Counted from the first letter of the stretch, positions 5,940-14,086 are shown. The stretch: DNA of 14,222 nt from an uncultured Rhodospirillales bacterium (GCA_903844785.1 CAIMVB010000324.1:1-14222); one strand, 5' to 3'. Notes: generated from the sequence alone by a model not told the origin. Numbers and translations: made by a program.

Positions 5940-6868
5940 TTGATAGTGTGCAGAACCGGAATGACGCCGGCATTCGCTTCATTGCCGGCAGCACCGGGCG
6001 CCCGGAACGCGCCGCCGAATGGGCCGCGCGGCAAGGGGTGAAAATCCTTCCGGACCTCAACGCCATTCTGGCGGAACCGCGCGTGAAAGCTGTTGTCATC
6101 GCCTCCCCCCACCAGATGCACGCCGAACAGGTCATCTCGGCGGCGCGCGCGGGCAAGCATGTTTTTGTCGAAAAGCCCTTCACCATGACCAAGGCGAGCG
6201 CAGAAGCCGCCGTGGCTGCCTGCCGCAAGGCCGGCGTGGTGATGGCGCTGGGCCATAATCGGCGCTTCCTACCGGCGGTAGCCGAGATGAAGCGCCTGAT
6301 CGCCGCCGGCGCACTTGGCACGCTTTGCCATGTTGAGGGCCAGTTCAGCGGGCCAAGTGCCATTTCCTTCAAGCCCGGCATGTGGCGTGCGGATCGGCAT
6401 GAAAGCCCGCTTGGCGGCATGGGCGGCATGGGCATCCATATGATTGACATGATGATCAATCTGGCCGGCCCGATTGCCGAGGTGACGGTACGCTCACTCA
6501 CGCGTGCCCTGACCAATGGGCTGGATGACACCACGGCAGGGCTGTTTTCCTTCGCCTCCGGCGCCACGGGTTGCTTTGCGACACTGGCGCTGGCGCCGCG
6601 CGTCTGGCGCGTGGCACTTTATGGCACGGATGGCGCGCTGGAACTGAACGGGCATGAAAAGCTGAGCTTCACCCCGCGTGAGGGTGAGGGTTGGGTGAAG
6701 GAGTTTCCCAAGACCGACATTGAACACGCTGAATTGGCCGCCTTTGCCGCCGCCGTGAATGGTGGCCCGGCCTATCCCCTGCCGGTTGAAGATGCCATCC
6801 ATGGCGTTGCGGTGTTTGAAGCCATGATCGGCGCCGCGGCATCGGGCAGCACCTATCGCGTGGCGTAA
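5891..6868 (+). CDS. Gfo/Idh/MocA family oxidoreductase
   Basis: This 325-residue protein belongs to the Gfo/Idh/MocA group of NAD(P)-dependent dehydrogenases, cytoplasmic enzymes that mostly act on sugars, inositols or related polyols. The N-terminal Rossmann domain has the glycine motif GMGRWG (8-13), and the conserved EKP motif with its lysine lies at 94-96 (HVFVEKPFT). GIHMIDMM (181-188) follows in the C-terminal domain, where the catalytic His/Asp group usually sits. Length and architecture are normal. I chose the ATG at 5891, with GAGG eight bases upstream, over an in-frame TTG at 5885. The first 16 codons are also present as a relic at 4136. The gene was probably co-transcribed with the MFS gene before the insert separated them, which suggests the pair handled one compound. 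The substrate is unknown. Confidence 0.9.
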   Translation: MIEAAIVGMGRWGQTLVDSVQNRNDAGIRFIAGSTGRPERAAEWAARQGVKILPDLNAILAEPRVKAVVIASPHQMHAEQVISAARAGKHVFVEKPFTMTKASAEAAVAACRKAGVVMALGHNRRFLPAVAEMKRLIAAGALGTLCHVEGQFSGPSAISFKPGMWRADRHESPLGGMGGMGIHMIDMMINLAGPIAEVTVRSLTRALTNGLDDTTAGLFSFASGATGCFATLALAPRVWRVALYGTDGALELNGHEKLSFTPREGEGWVKEFPKTDIEHAELAAFAAAVNGGPAYPLPVEDAIHGVAVFEAMIGAAASGSTYRVA

Positions 6869-6879
6869 GCCGCGCGGAT

Positions 6880-6908
6880 TTCGCAACAGGTCAATTCTGT
6901 TCTAATAG
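6880..6908 (+). promoter_or_regulatory. Possible promoter of the RidA gene
   Basis: TTCGCA (6880-6885) and TAATAG (6903-6908) are separated by 17 bp and lie 45 nt upstream of the RidA start. The match is partial, and no other evidence supports it. Confidence 0.3.
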
Positions 6909-6913
6909 CAGGG

Positions 6914-6930
6914 CCAGCGCTTGGCGCTGG
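6914..6930 (+). repeat. Perfect 7-bp hairpin between oxidoreductase and RidA genes
   Basis: CCAGCGC and GCGCTGG enclose a TTG loop. The hairpin lies 22 nt before the RidA ATG, would be in its 5' leader, and is not followed by a T-run. A terminator for the oxidoreductase gene or a leader structure are both possible. Confidence 0.45.
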
Positions 6931-6952
6931 GCAACATTCGGAAAGGCCGGAA

Positions 6953-7303
6953 ATGAGCAAGATCAATCGTCAAGGATCTAACCAGATCCTTTCATCCTCA
7001 GTCGAATATCACAATTTCGTCTTCCTGGCGGGGCTGACCGCTGATGACCTTGCCAAGGACATCAAGGGCCAAACAGCGGAAGTGCTGGCCAAGATTGATG
7101 CCGCCCTGGAAGCCAATGGCACGGACAAGACCCGTATGCTCTCCGCCCAGATTTGGCTGAAGGACATCCGCGATCGTGGCGCGATGAATGAACTTTGGAC
7201 CGCTTGGCTGCCGGCCGGCGGCGCCCCGGCGCGCGCTTGCGTGGAAGCCAATATGGCCGACCCGCGCCATTTGGTGGAAATCATGATCACCGCCTGCCGC
7301 TGA
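6953..7303 (+). CDS. RidA (YjgF/YER057c/UK114) family protein
   Basis: This 116-residue protein has the RidA fold signature. VEYHNFVFLAGLTADD is the N-terminal strand, QTAEVLAKIDAALEANG the helix and PARACVEANMADPRHLVEI the C-terminal core. R94 in PARACV corresponds to the arginine that binds the substrate carboxylate in E. coli RidA (Arg105). Family members with this arginine hydrolyse reactive enamine/imine intermediates from PLP enzymes to ketoacids, acting as cytoplasmic trimers. Whether this member is the true housekeeping RidA or one of the sibling Rid subgroups cannot be decided here; the unusual TADDLAKDIKGQ segment argues for a subgroup. The start is supported by a purine-rich GGAAAGG upstream. 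A strong terminator follows. Confidence 0.88.
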   Translation: MSKINRQGSNQILSSSVEYHNFVFLAGLTADDLAKDIKGQTAEVLAKIDAALEANGTDKTRMLSAQIWLKDIRDRGAMNELWTAWLPAGGAPARACVEANMADPRHLVEIMITACR

Positions 7304-7353
7304 GGCAGCGGGCGAACAGGGCGCCGGGACCAAGCCCGGCACCCTGAAGACTT

Positions 7354-7397
7354 GCATAAAAAGCGCCTGGGCCCTGGGCCGGGCGCTTTTTTTATGC
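7354..7397. terminator. Bidirectional intrinsic terminator between ridA and the flagellar operon
   Basis: The arms are GCATAAAAAGCGCC (7354-7367) and GGCGCTTTTTTTATGC (7382-7397), with a GC-rich loop. The plus strand ends in seven T residues; the minus strand ends in a T-run from the A5 of the left arm. It serves the converging RidA and FlgN-like genes and overlaps the stop codon of the latter (7392-7394). Confidence 0.88.
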
Positions 7398-7793
7398 GCG
7401 CGCGGCCACCGCCAGGGCTGGTGCCTGGCGCGGCGGGGTTTGATAGCCCCTGGGGCCATAGCCAGGACTGGCTATGCGGGGCAGCGCCGCGGTGGCGATG
7501 GTTTCAATAACGCGCGATTGCAACGAAATGGCGCGTTCCAGCAATTTGCGATTCTCACTGCCCAATGCTTCCAATTGCTGCGTCAGGCTGGCGGCCTGCT
7601 GCCGAATGGTGCCTTCGGGGCGACCGCCATGCTTGGCCTGGGCAGCATAGGCTTGGGCGAAAGCATCGGTCGCAGCGATTTTGCTTTCAGCCAGTTTGGC
7701 GGCAAGCGAAAGATCAAGCTTCGCCAAAGCCTCATTTTCCGCACGCAACGCCTCGGCCAGTCTTTTGCCGGCGATCAATAGCGCATCCATCAT
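7392..7793 (-). CDS. FlgN-like flagellar chaperone (putative, 133 aa)
   Basis: The protein is largely two long helices (residues ~2-55 and ~60-103) with a Pro/Gly/Tyr-rich tail (SPGYGPRGYQTPPRQ). This resembles FlgN, the cytoplasmic export chaperone for hook-filament junction proteins: the ENEALAKLDLSLAAKLAESK segment and the later ENRKLLERAISLQSRVIE fit its pattern. Similarity is modest, and the position after flgJ is part of the argument. The start at 7793 overlaps the stop of flgJ by four bases (ATGA) and has GAGAGG eight nt upstream; a longer open frame runs further upstream inside flgJ but is not needed. It is the last gene of the operon, and its stop lies in the terminator hairpin. Confidence 0.6.
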   Translation of the reverse strand: MMDALLIAGKRLAEALRAENEALAKLDLSLAAKLAESKIAATDAFAQAYAAQAKHGGRPEGTIRQQAASLTQQLEALGSENRKLLERAISLQSRVIETIATAALPRIASPGYGPRGYQTPPRQAPALAVAARA

Positions 7794-8125
7794 GGTTGGG
7801 CCTCTCCCATATTGGGGGTTTGTGCTCCGCGGTTGCGGAGCAATTCGCGATAAACGGTATCGGCAATTCCAACGCCGCCTGCGCGCACGGCAGAAGCGGC
7901 GAAGGCTTCCACCAACATCGGGCGCCACTGTGCTTCAGCAGCGCCGCCACCGAAGGAGGATTTGGACATATCCACGGTGGCGAACATGGGTTGCAGCAAA
8001 AAACCCAAGGCCTGCGCTTCAAAATCTTGCGCGGATTTGCGCATGCTCGCTTCAGTCTGGGCACCGCCAGGCGGCGCGCGCAGCGCACGCGGCGGTGGCG
8101 CAGTAAGATTAGTGGCGTCCAACAT
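7790..8125 (-). CDS. flgJ: Rod-binding protein FlgJ, short form
   Basis: This 111-residue protein corresponds to the N-terminal rod-binding domain of FlgJ. It has DFEAQALGFLLQPMF and the closing GGVGIADTVYRELLR, both characteristic. The C-terminal muramidase domain of enterobacterial FlgJ is absent, as is usual in alphaproteobacteria, where rod penetration of peptidoglycan uses a separate enzyme. It acts in the periplasm during rod assembly and has no cleavable signal, being exported by the flagellar apparatus. The ATG at 8125 shares one base with the flgI stop (TGATG), and GGAG lies eight nt upstream. The downstream FlgN-like gene overlaps by four bases, so the three genes are tightly coupled. 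Confidence 0.85.
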   Translation of the reverse strand: MLDATNLTAPPPRALRAPPGGAQTEASMRKSAQDFEAQALGFLLQPMFATVDMSKSSFGGGAAEAQWRPMLVEAFAASAVRAGGVGIADTVYRELLRNRGAQTPNMGEAQP

Positions 8126-9246
8126 CAACGGAGCTCCAGATCGGCCTGCAAGGCGCCAGCCGCCTTGATGGCTTGAAGGATGGAAATCAGATCGCGCGGG
8201 CCAACACCCAGGCTGTTCAGGCCGCGCACCAATTCCTGCAGCGTGACGGCCTGCGGCAGGATGCCCATGCGACGATCACTTTGATCTTCAATCTCAACGC
8301 CTGTGCGCGGCACCACCTGAGTCTGGCCCTGACCAAAGGCATTGGGCTGGCTAACCTGCGGCGTTTCGGTAATGCGGATCGTCAGATTGCCTTGTGCGAT
8401 GGCAACCGTCGAAACCCGCACCGCATCACCCATCACAATGGTGCCGGTTGCTTCATCAACGATCACGCGCGCGATCTGGTCAGGTTCAACCCGCAGCCTT
8501 TCGATATCGGTCAGAAAGGCGATAGGGTCGCGCCCATTCAAGGCCACCGAAACCGTGCGAGGATCCGTCGCCACCGCAACATTGGTGCGCGTCGCACGAT
8601 TGATTTCAGCAGCAATGCGCCGCGCCGTTGTCAGGTCTGGGTTACGTAGCGCCAGGCGCACACGGTCACGATTGGCCAAGGTGAAGGGCACTTCGCGTTC
8701 CACAATGGCGCCATTGGAAATGCGGCCCGCGGTTGGCACGCCGCGGGTGACTGAAGCGGCGGCGCCACGTGCGGAAATGGCGCCAGTAGCTAAAGCGCCC
8801 TGCGCCACGGCATATACTTCCCCATCCGCGCCGAGTAACGGAGTGACCAACAGCGTGCCGCCAGTCAGATTGGTGGCATCGCCAAGGGCGGAAACCGCCA
8901 CATCAATTCGGCTGCCCGGCCGCGCGAAGGCCGGCAAATTTGCCGTCACCATCACGGCAGCGACATTTTTGGTATCCAATTGGCGTTCGAAATCGCGGGT
9001 ATTGACGCCCAGGCGTTCCAGCATCCCGACCAGGGATTGGCGGGTGAAGACCGCGCTTTTCAGCCTATCGCCCGTGCCATTCAAACCAATGACCAAGCCA
9101 TAACCAACAAGCTGATTGTCGCGCACGCCCTCCATATCCACTATATCCTTGATACGGATTTGGGCTGCGGCGGGCGGCGCAATAAAACAGACCGCCAATA
9201 CCAGGGCGGTAAGGATTTTCACGAAGGCTTGCGCTATAAGGACCAA
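8125..9246 (-). CDS. flgI: Flagellar P-ring protein FlgI
   Basis: FlgI forms the periplasmic P-ring around the flagellar rod. The 373-residue product shows the near-invariant start RIKDIVDMEGVRDNQLVGYGLVIGLNGTGD, followed by the family's central and C-terminal motifs (VAVMVTANLPAFARPGSRIDV, LNSLGVGPRDLISILQAIKAAGAL). A signal peptide (KILTALVLAVCFIAPPAAA) precedes QIRIKDI. Two starts are possible: TTG at 9246, with GGAG seven nt upstream, and an in-frame GTG eight codons later, which gives a neat MKILTALV start but no good ribosome binding site. I kept the TTG. Transcription comes from the sigma-54 promoter at 9302-9316. The gene is divergent from fliX, the same arrangement known in Caulobacter. 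Confidence 0.95.
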   Translation of the reverse strand: MVLIAQAFVKILTALVLAVCFIAPPAAAQIRIKDIVDMEGVRDNQLVGYGLVIGLNGTGDRLKSAVFTRQSLVGMLERLGVNTRDFERQLDTKNVAAVMVTANLPAFARPGSRIDVAVSALGDATNLTGGTLLVTPLLGADGEVYAVAQGALATGAISARGAAASVTRGVPTAGRISNGAIVEREVPFTLANRDRVRLALRNPDLTTARRIAAEINRATRTNVAVATDPRTVSVALNGRDPIAFLTDIERLRVEPDQIARVIVDEATGTIVMGDAVRVSTVAIAQGNLTIRITETPQVSQPNAFGQGQTQVVPRTGVEIEDQSDRRMGILPQAVTLQELVRGLNSLGVGPRDLISILQAIKAAGALQADLELR

Positions 9247-9301
9247 GTTTGGGCTCCGTTGGTCGTCCCAGTTGCGGACGGCATGATGCGAATTTCCAAG
9301 C

Positions 9302-9316
9302 GCAAGGTCCGTGCCA
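9302..9316 (-). promoter_or_regulatory. Sigma-54 promoter of the flgI operon
   Basis: The minus strand reads TGGCACGGACCTTGC, which matches the sigma-54 consensus TGGCACG-N4-TTGC at every fixed position, with GG and GC ten bases apart. Transcription would begin about 12 nt beyond the GC, near 9290, leaving a leader of about 44 nt before the flgI start at 9246. Sigma-54 control of late basal-body genes is established in Caulobacter. Confidence 0.85.
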
Positions 9317-9346
9317 AGTTCTTGCCGTCCTTGAACTATTGCGAAT

Positions 9347-9361
9347 CGGCAAAACTTGCCG
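9347..9361. promoter_or_regulatory. Palindromic site CGGCAA-N3-TTGCCG, possible FlbD/ftr-type operator
   Basis: A perfect inverted repeat, CGGCAAAACTTGCCG, lies in the flgI/fliX intergenic region about 60 nt upstream of the predicted flgI start of transcription and 43 nt before the fliX ATG. A second half-site, CGGCAAG, is at 9327-9321 on the minus strand. As I recall, Caulobacter ftr elements bound by the sigma-54 activator FlbD contain CGGCA..GCCG sequences, so this may be an enhancer acting on both genes. Confidence 0.5.
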
Positions 9362-9374
9362 GATCTCGGTTGAG

Positions 9375-9388
9375 CCTGCCGAGGCAGG
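9375..9388. repeat. Perfect inverted repeat just before fliX
   Basis: CCTGCC-GA-GGCAGG lies immediately upstream of the fliX Shine-Dalgarno sequence GAGGAG (9394-9399). It could be an operator for fliX; a two-base loop makes an RNA hairpin less likely unless the inner pairs open. Confidence 0.4.
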
Positions 9389-9404
9389 GGGAAGAGGAGT
9401 TCAC

Positions 9405-9812
9405 ATGGTGGTCATTCGGGGCGTGACTGGCGGCACAAATATGCCGGGTGCGCGCTCAACGCGGGGTACCTCGGGCGGCTTCCGGGTGGGGGGCGGCACG
9501 GATGACACGCGTGAGGCAAATGCCACTTCAGGCGTGGCCGGCGCCTCGGCCATTGGGCTTCTGGCGGTGCAGGAATTGGGCCCAGCCAGCGAACGCGATG
9601 CGCGCGCCTTTCGGCGTGGCGAGGAAATGCTTCAGGAATTGAAGGCTTTGCAATTGGAATTGCTGGAAGGCCGGGCAGATCCGGGGCGGCTTGAGCAACT
9701 CTCGCGCCTGACCGAGGGTGAAAAACCAGCCGATCCCATCCTGGCAGAAGCGCTTGAAGCGGTGGTCCTGCGCGCACGGCTTGAACTGGCCAAGCGGGGT
9801 ATTGGCGGCTGA
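9405..9812 (+). CDS. fliX: Flagellar assembly regulator FliX
   Basis: This 135-residue protein matches FliX, an alphaproteobacterial protein that in Caulobacter interacts with FlbD and links completion of early flagellar structures to sigma-54-dependent transcription. Recognised features are the glycine-rich N-terminus (RGTSGGFRVGG), the central helices after ASAIGLLAVQELG, and the conserved RRGEEMLQELKALQLELLEG and LEAVVLRARLELAKR segments. The ATG at 9405 has GAGGAG five bases upstream. An in-frame start much further upstream (9249) is open but lies in the flgI promoter region and is not supported. The divergent placement next to flgI with a shared intergenic control region supports the call. 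Confidence 0.85.
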   Translation: MVVIRGVTGGTNMPGARSTRGTSGGFRVGGGTDDTREANATSGVAGASAIGLLAVQELGPASERDARAFRRGEEMLQELKALQLELLEGRADPGRLEQLSRLTEGEKPADPILAEALEAVVLRARLELAKRGIGG

Positions 9813-9850
9813 AATCAGCCTTTGTCAGATATTTGTCTCAAAACGCCCCC

Positions 9851-9878
9851 TTGGCGGCGCCGTGTAACTCGTTATAGA
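9851..9878 (+). promoter_or_regulatory. Possible dksA promoter
   Basis: TTGGCG (9851-9856) and TATAGA (9873-9878) are 16 bp apart and would give a leader of about 70 nt before the ATG at 9954. The match to a housekeeping promoter is reasonable but not perfect. Confidence 0.45.
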
Positions 9879-9953
9879 AGCCCCCATCCCGTCGAGTCAG
9901 GTTTCAGTAAGAAACCACCTCGGTACGGGCGCAAGGCGGGGGAAGAAGAAGAT

Positions 9954-10370
9954 ATGTTGGTGACATTGCCGCCCGATTACCGACCCTCGGATTCCGAGGA
10001 GTTTATGAATGCCCTCCAGCTTGAATATTTTCGGCAAAAATTGCTCAGATGGCGGCAGGATTTGTTGCGCGAAGCGGGTGAGACGCTTTCGTCCCTTTCC
10101 GAAGGCGGCATAGCGGAAGCTGACCTTGCGGACCGCGCCTCGGTCGAGACGGACCGGGCGCTGGAACTCCGTACCCGGGACCGGGCGCGCAAATTGATCA
10201 ACAAAATTGATCAGGCGCTGGAACGCATTGAATACGGCACCTATGGCTATTGCGAAGAAAGCGGGGAGCCGATTTCGCTGCGCCGTCTGGAAGCGCGGCC
10301 CATCGCCACCATGACGATCGAGGCGCAGGAACGCCATGAACGCATGGAACGCGTGCATCGCGACGATTGA
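9954..10370 (+). CDS. dksA: RNA polymerase-binding transcription factor DksA, zinc-ligand-poor form
   Basis: DksA binds the secondary channel of RNA polymerase and acts with ppGpp in the stringent response. The 138-residue product has the long coiled coil and its tip motif D57-L-A-D60-R-A62, equivalent to the catalytic tip DxxDxA of E. coli DksA. The globular part reads YGYCEESGEPISLRRLEARP. Of the four zinc-binding cysteines only C100 remains; the others are replaced by S103, T121 and A124. As I recall, single-cysteine DksA is known and active in Rhodobacter sphaeroides. The ATG at 9954 with GGGGGAAG upstream gives the usual alphaproteobacterial length. An open frame from 9822 would add 44 residues with no family similarity. 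The gene converges on priA. Confidence 0.92.
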   Translation: MLVTLPPDYRPSDSEEFMNALQLEYFRQKLLRWRQDLLREAGETLSSLSEGGIAEADLADRASVETDRALELRTRDRARKLINKIDQALERIEYGTYGYCEESGEPISLRRLEARPIATMTIEAQERHERMERVHRDD

Positions 10371-10378
10371 AGGTTTTG

Positions 10379-10397
10379 GGCCAGGCGTCGCCTAGCC
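10379..10397. terminator. Weak hairpin between dksA and priA
   Basis: GGCCAGGC and GCCTAGCC pair around a GTC loop with one mismatch. The genes converge here with only 26 nt between them. There is no T-run on the plus side and only a broken one on the minus side, so termination is uncertain. Confidence 0.25.
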
Positions 10398-12619
10398 TAT
10401 AGAAACCCAACCGGGTCCACATCCACCTGCACCCGGACATTGCCGGGCACATCAACCTTCGCCAGCCATTCATCCAAAAGCCGCTGCACGCCGATATCGC
10501 GCCGTGCCTTGAGCAATAGGCGCCGACGATGCCGCCCACGCAGTAAAGCGAGCGGCGCTGGCGCGGGGCCCAATACCTCCACCCCCTCACCCGCCGGCGC
10601 GGCGCGGCCGAAATCCCGCGCCACGCGATCAGCCGCGGTTTGATCGGGGGAGCTGATGATCAACGCCACCAAGCGGCCAAAGGGTGGCCAGGAACCGGGC
10701 CGGCGCGCTGCGGCTTCGGCGGCCATGAACCCCTCATATTCGCCAGACATCAGCGCCTGCATCACCGGGTGATCCGGGGCGAAGCTTTGCAGCAATACCC
10801 GCCCAGGATGTTCCGCCCGGCCCGCGCGGCCGGCGACCTGATGGAGCAATTGCACGGTGCGTTCAGCGGCGCGCAAATCACCGCCCGCCAGGCCAAGATC
10901 AGCATCCACCACGCCAACCAGGGTCAAAAACGGGAAATGCCAGCCCTTGGCGACGATTTGCGTGCCGATGATCAGATCAACCTCGCGCCTTTCAATCGCC
11001 TCGGCGGCGGCAGCGGCGGCGGCGGGGCCGGGTAGAGTATCGGATGCCATCACCAAGCGGCGCGCATCAGGGAAAAGCGCAGCGGCTTCTTCCAAAACGC
11101 GCTCCACCCCTGGGCCGATGGGCACCGTGCTATGCGGCGCGGCGCAGCTTGGGCAATGGCTGGGCGGTGCTTCAACATGGCCGCAATGGTGGCATTGCAG
11201 CCGCCGCGCGGCGCGGTGTTCCACCAGCCAGGCCGTGCAATTCGGGCAGCGCAGCCGATGCCCGCAGGCGCGGCATAGCGTAAGCGGCGCATAGCCGCGC
11301 CGGTTCAGGAACAGCATTGCCTGTTCGCCGCGCGCCAGGGTTTCCTCCACGGCGGTGACCAAGGCGGGGCTCAAGAAGCGCCCGCGCGGCGGGGTTTCGC
11401 GCCTGAGGTCAATCAAGCCAATCTGCGGCATCACTGCGCCGCCATGGCGCGCCGCCAAATGGCATTCCGCGTAACGCCCGGCGCGCGCATTCGTGAGGGT
11501 TTCAAGCGAAGGTGTCGCACTCACCAACACACAAGCGGCATCTGAAAGCCGCGCCCGCACCACCGCCATATCGCGCGCGTGATAGATCACGCCTTCTTCC
11601 TGCTTGAAAGCGGTTTCGTGTTCCTCATCCACCACAATCAGGCCGAGATCGGGAAAGGGCAGAAACAGCGCCGAACGCGCGCCCACCAGCACTGTCGCGC
11701 GGCCTTCCGCCACCGCACGCCATGTGATGCGGCGCGTGCGGGGTGAAAGTTCTGAATGCCACAGCGCGGGATCAGTGCCGAAGCGGGCGCGAAAGCGATC
11801 GAGCCATTGCGCAGAAAGCGCGATTTCGGGCAGCAGCACCAAGGCCTGCCGCCCCGCCTGCAAAGCTGCGGCGATGGCTTCGAAATAGACCTCGGTCTTG
11901 CCGGAACCCGTCACACCCGACAGCAAGATGGTGCCATAGGCGTTGCGCGCCACGGCAGCACGCAAAAGCGCGGCGGCATCAGCCTGGTCCTGATCCAGAA
12001 CCGGGCCGGGGCAGGCGAGATCGGGCGGGCGGAAATCCTCAAGCGGAGGCAATAGGCCCGGTACCAGCAGCCCGGCATCGGCCATGCCGCGCAGCACCGC
12101 CGGGGCAACCCCGGCCTCACGCGCCAGATCATCGGGGGCGCGCACCTCCCCGGCTGTAAGGGCGGCCAAAACGCGCTGGCGGGAAGGCGTCAGGCGCGGC
12201 GCTTCAGGCAAGGGTTCGGCGCGGCACCAGCCGGCGCGATGGGGCTGCGCTTCCAAGGCGGCGGGCACGCTCATGGCCATGCGCAGCACGGCGCCGCGTG
12301 GGGAAAGCGTATAGGCCGCGACCCAATCCACGAAGCGGCGCAGCTTTTCCGGCATGGGGGGCGCATCCAACACGGCAGCGATGGGGCGCAGCCGATGTTC
12401 CGGCAGGTCCGAATCGGGTGCCTCATCCCAGACCACGCCAATCACCTGCCGCCCGCCCAGTGGCACCGCGACAAAACTGCCGGGCGGCGGTGGCACACCC
12501 TCCGTGCGGTAATCATAGGCATCGGCCAAGGGCAGCGGCAGCAGCACGCGCAACCGCACGACCGGCGCGGAAGAATTTGTAACTTCGAACAAGGATTGCT
12601 TTCGCGAAGGGGCCGGCAT
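10397..12619 (-). CDS. priA: Primosomal protein N' (PriA helicase)
   Basis: PriA is the 3'-to-5' DNA helicase that recognises stalled forks and reloads the replisome. The 740-residue protein shows the N-terminal DNA-binding domain ([18 protein letters not shown]), Walker A GVTGSGKT (235-242), the DEEH box (331-334) followed by the aromatic-rich-loop segment [21 protein letters not shown], and SATPS (368-371 region). A zinc-binding domain with eight cysteines (449, 452, 458, 461, 476, 479, 489, 492) is complete, and the later [12 protein letters not shown] and [10 protein letters not shown] motifs of the C-terminal helicase lobe are present. The length is normal. The ATG at 12619 has no strong ribosome binding site. 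The gene is divergent from the transaldolase gene with about 120 nt between them. Confidence 0.97.
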   Translation of the reverse strand: MPAPSRKQSLFEVTNSSAPVVRLRVLLPLPLADAYDYRTEGVPPPPGSFVAVPLGGRQVIGVVWDEAPDSDLPEHRLRPIAAVLDAPPMPEKLRRFVDWVAAYTLSPRGAVLRMAMSVPAALEAQPHRAGWCRAEPLPEAPRLTPSRQRVLAALTAGEVRAPDDLAREAGVAPAVLRGMADAGLLVPGLLPPLEDFRPPDLACPGPVLDQDQADAAALLRAAVARNAYGTILLSGVTGSGKTEVYFEAIAAALQAGRQALVLLPEIALSAQWLDRFRARFGTDPALWHSELSPRTRRITWRAVAEGRATVLVGARSALFLPFPDLGLIVVDEEHETAFKQEEGVIYHARDMAVVRARLSDAACVLVSATPSLETLTNARAGRYAECHLAARHGGAVMPQIGLIDLRRETPPRGRFLSPALVTAVEETLARGEQAMLFLNRRGYAPLTLCRACGHRLRCPNCTAWLVEHRAARRLQCHHCGHVEAPPSHCPSCAAPHSTVPIGPGVERVLEEAAALFPDARRLVMASDTLPGPAAAAAAAEAIERREVDLIIGTQIVAKGWHFPFLTLVGVVDADLGLAGGDLRAAERTVQLLHQVAGRAGRAEHPGRVLLQSFAPDHPVMQALMSGEYEGFMAAEAAARRPGSWPPFGRLVALIISSPDQTAADRVARDFGRAAPAGEGVEVLGPAPAPLALLRGRHRRRLLLKARRDIGVQRLLDEWLAKVDVPGNVRVQVDVDPVGFL

Positions 12620-12740
12620 GGGCTATCTTGCTAACCGGTGCTTGGCTGCGGGCTTGCGCTCAGGCCCGCGCGGGGCCATTCCCCGCTGCATCCCAGGCAA
12701 AGCCGCCGGGTTCGTTCTTCGCAATACAGGACCGACATTC

Positions 12741-13397
12741 ATGAAGTTCTTTGTTGATACCGCCGAAGTTGCCGAAATCCGCGCGCTCACGGAATTGGGC
12801 ATGGTGGATGGGGTGACCACCAACCCATCGCTTATTGCCAAATCTGGCCGCGATATGAAGCAGGTGATTGCGGAAATCTGCGCCATTACCCCGGGGCCCG
12901 TCAGCGCGGAAGTGACGGCCACGGATGCCGCCGGCATGCTGGCCGAAGGGCGCTTCCTGCGCGGCATTGCGCCCAATGTTGCCGTGAAGGTGCCGCTTAC
13001 GGAAGCGGGGCTGATTGCCTGCCGCACGCTGGCTTCCGAAGGCACTTTGGTGAATGTCACGCTGTGCTTTTCATCTGCCCAGGCGCTGCTAGCCGCCAAG
13101 GCGGGCGCGGCCTTCATCTCCCCCTTTGTGGGGCGGCTGGATGATATTGCGACCGATGGCATGCGGCTGATTGCGGACATCGTGCAGATATACCGCAATT
13201 ACCCCGCAATCCGCACGGAGGTATTGGTGGCTTCCATCCGCCACCCGATCCATCTGGTGGAAAGCGCCAAGATGGGCGCGCATGTGGCGACCCTGCCGCC
13301 CGCCGTGATCCGCCAATTATTGAAGCATCCGCTGACCGATAAGGGGCTGGAGGCATTCCTGGCGGATTGGAAAAAGACAGGACAAAGCATCCTGTGA
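12741..13397 (+). CDS. Small transaldolase (transaldolase / fructose-6-phosphate aldolase family)
   Basis: This 218-residue TIM-barrel enzyme belongs to the small transaldolase family that includes E. coli FSA and TalC-type transaldolases. Lys83 in VAVKVPLT is the Schiff-base lysine. [10 protein letters not shown] at the N-terminus and TTNPSLI are typical. The residue that separates the two activities is phenylalanine here ([10 protein letters not shown]129), where E. coli FSA has tyrosine, and SAEV carries Glu57 where FSA has glutamine. From known mutagenesis of TalB and FSA, this predicts transaldolase activity in the pentose phosphate pathway, although such genes are often annotated fsa. 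The ATG follows AGGA by nine nt. A GC-rich inverted repeat (12663-12677) lies in the leader region. The stop overlaps the next gene by four bases. Confidence 0.93.
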   Translation: MKFFVDTAEVAEIRALTELGMVDGVTTNPSLIAKSGRDMKQVIAEICAITPGPVSAEVTATDAAGMLAEGRFLRGIAPNVAVKVPLTEAGLIACRTLASEGTLVNVTLCFSSAQALLAAKAGAAFISPFVGRLDDIATDGMRLIADIVQIYRNYPAIRTEVLVASIRHPIHLVESAKMGAHVATLPPAVIRQLLKHPLTDKGLEAFLADWKKTGQSIL

Positions 13398-14077
13398 ACA
13401 ACCCTTCCTCAGACGGGAAGGCCCCGACCGGGCCCTCGGCTGAGGAGGTGGAAGAATTCTTGCGCGCCCATCCGGATTTTCTGGCCTCAAGGCCCGAGCT
13501 TTACCGCGCCTTGGCACCACCGCGCCGCGTGCATGGCGATGGGCTGACTGACCATATGGCGGCGATGCTGGGCGCGGAACGCGAACGCGCATCCGCCCTT
13601 GATGCGGAATTACGCCTGGCGCTGGATGCGGAACGCGCGGGGCTTGGGCTGGTATCACGCGTCAGGCTGGCGGTGCTGGCGCTGATGCGTTCAGATGACG
13701 CGCCGGAGACTGTGGTGCAGGAATGGCCCAATCTGCTTGGGCTTGAAAGCTGCACGCTTTGCACCGAACCGCCGGAAAACCCAGGCCAGCTTTGGATGCG
13801 CCCAGAACAGCGGCCGCTGCCGCGCGGTATGGTGGAACGCCTGCTGGCGCGCGGGCGCGATGTGCTGGTGCGTGACAAGCCAGAGGAAACCGAAGCGCTA
13901 CATGGCGAGGCAGCAGCGCTGATTACGCGCGATGCGCTGGTGCGCGTTGTAGTGGCGGGGCAACCACCCATGCTGCTGGCGCTTGGCGCACGCGATGCCA
14001 ATGCCCTGCCCGCGCGCCATGGTACGGAACCCTTGGTGTTTCTGGGCCGCGCCGTGGCGGCGGCGATCGCGAGATAA
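13394..14077 (+). CDS. DUF484 family protein
   Basis: This protein of about 227 residues has the DUF484 start [29 protein letters not shown], then an amphipathic helix ([24 protein letters not shown]). A GAF-like sensory domain follows, with LESCTLC and later [17 protein letters not shown]. The family's function is not established; in proteobacteria it is commonly next to xerC, so the next gene beyond the window may be the XerC recombinase. I chose GTG at 13394, which overlaps the transaldolase stop (GTGA) and suggests coupling; an in-frame TTG at 13367 would lie inside the upstream gene. No membrane segment is visible. The sequence ends just before a tandem repeat array. Confidence 0.85.
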   Translation: MNNPSSDGKAPTGPSAEEVEEFLRAHPDFLASRPELYRALAPPRRVHGDGLTDHMAAMLGAERERASALDAELRLALDAERAGLGLVSRVRLAVLALMRSDDAPETVVQEWPNLLGLESCTLCTEPPENPGQLWMRPEQRPLPRGMVERLLARGRDVLVRDKPEETEALHGEAAALITRDALVRVVVAGQPPMLLALGARDANALPARHGTEPLVFLGRAVAAAIAR

Positions 14078-14086
14078 CTTGTATGG

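Noticed and set aside
6314..6330. Second sigma-54-like sequence (TTGGCACGCTTTGC)
   Set aside because: GG and GC are only 8 bases apart and the sequence lies inside the oxidoreductase coding region.
9822..9953. N-terminal extension of DksA
   Set aside because: The 44 extra residues lack family similarity and would include the likely promoter; the ATG at 9954 gives the usual length.
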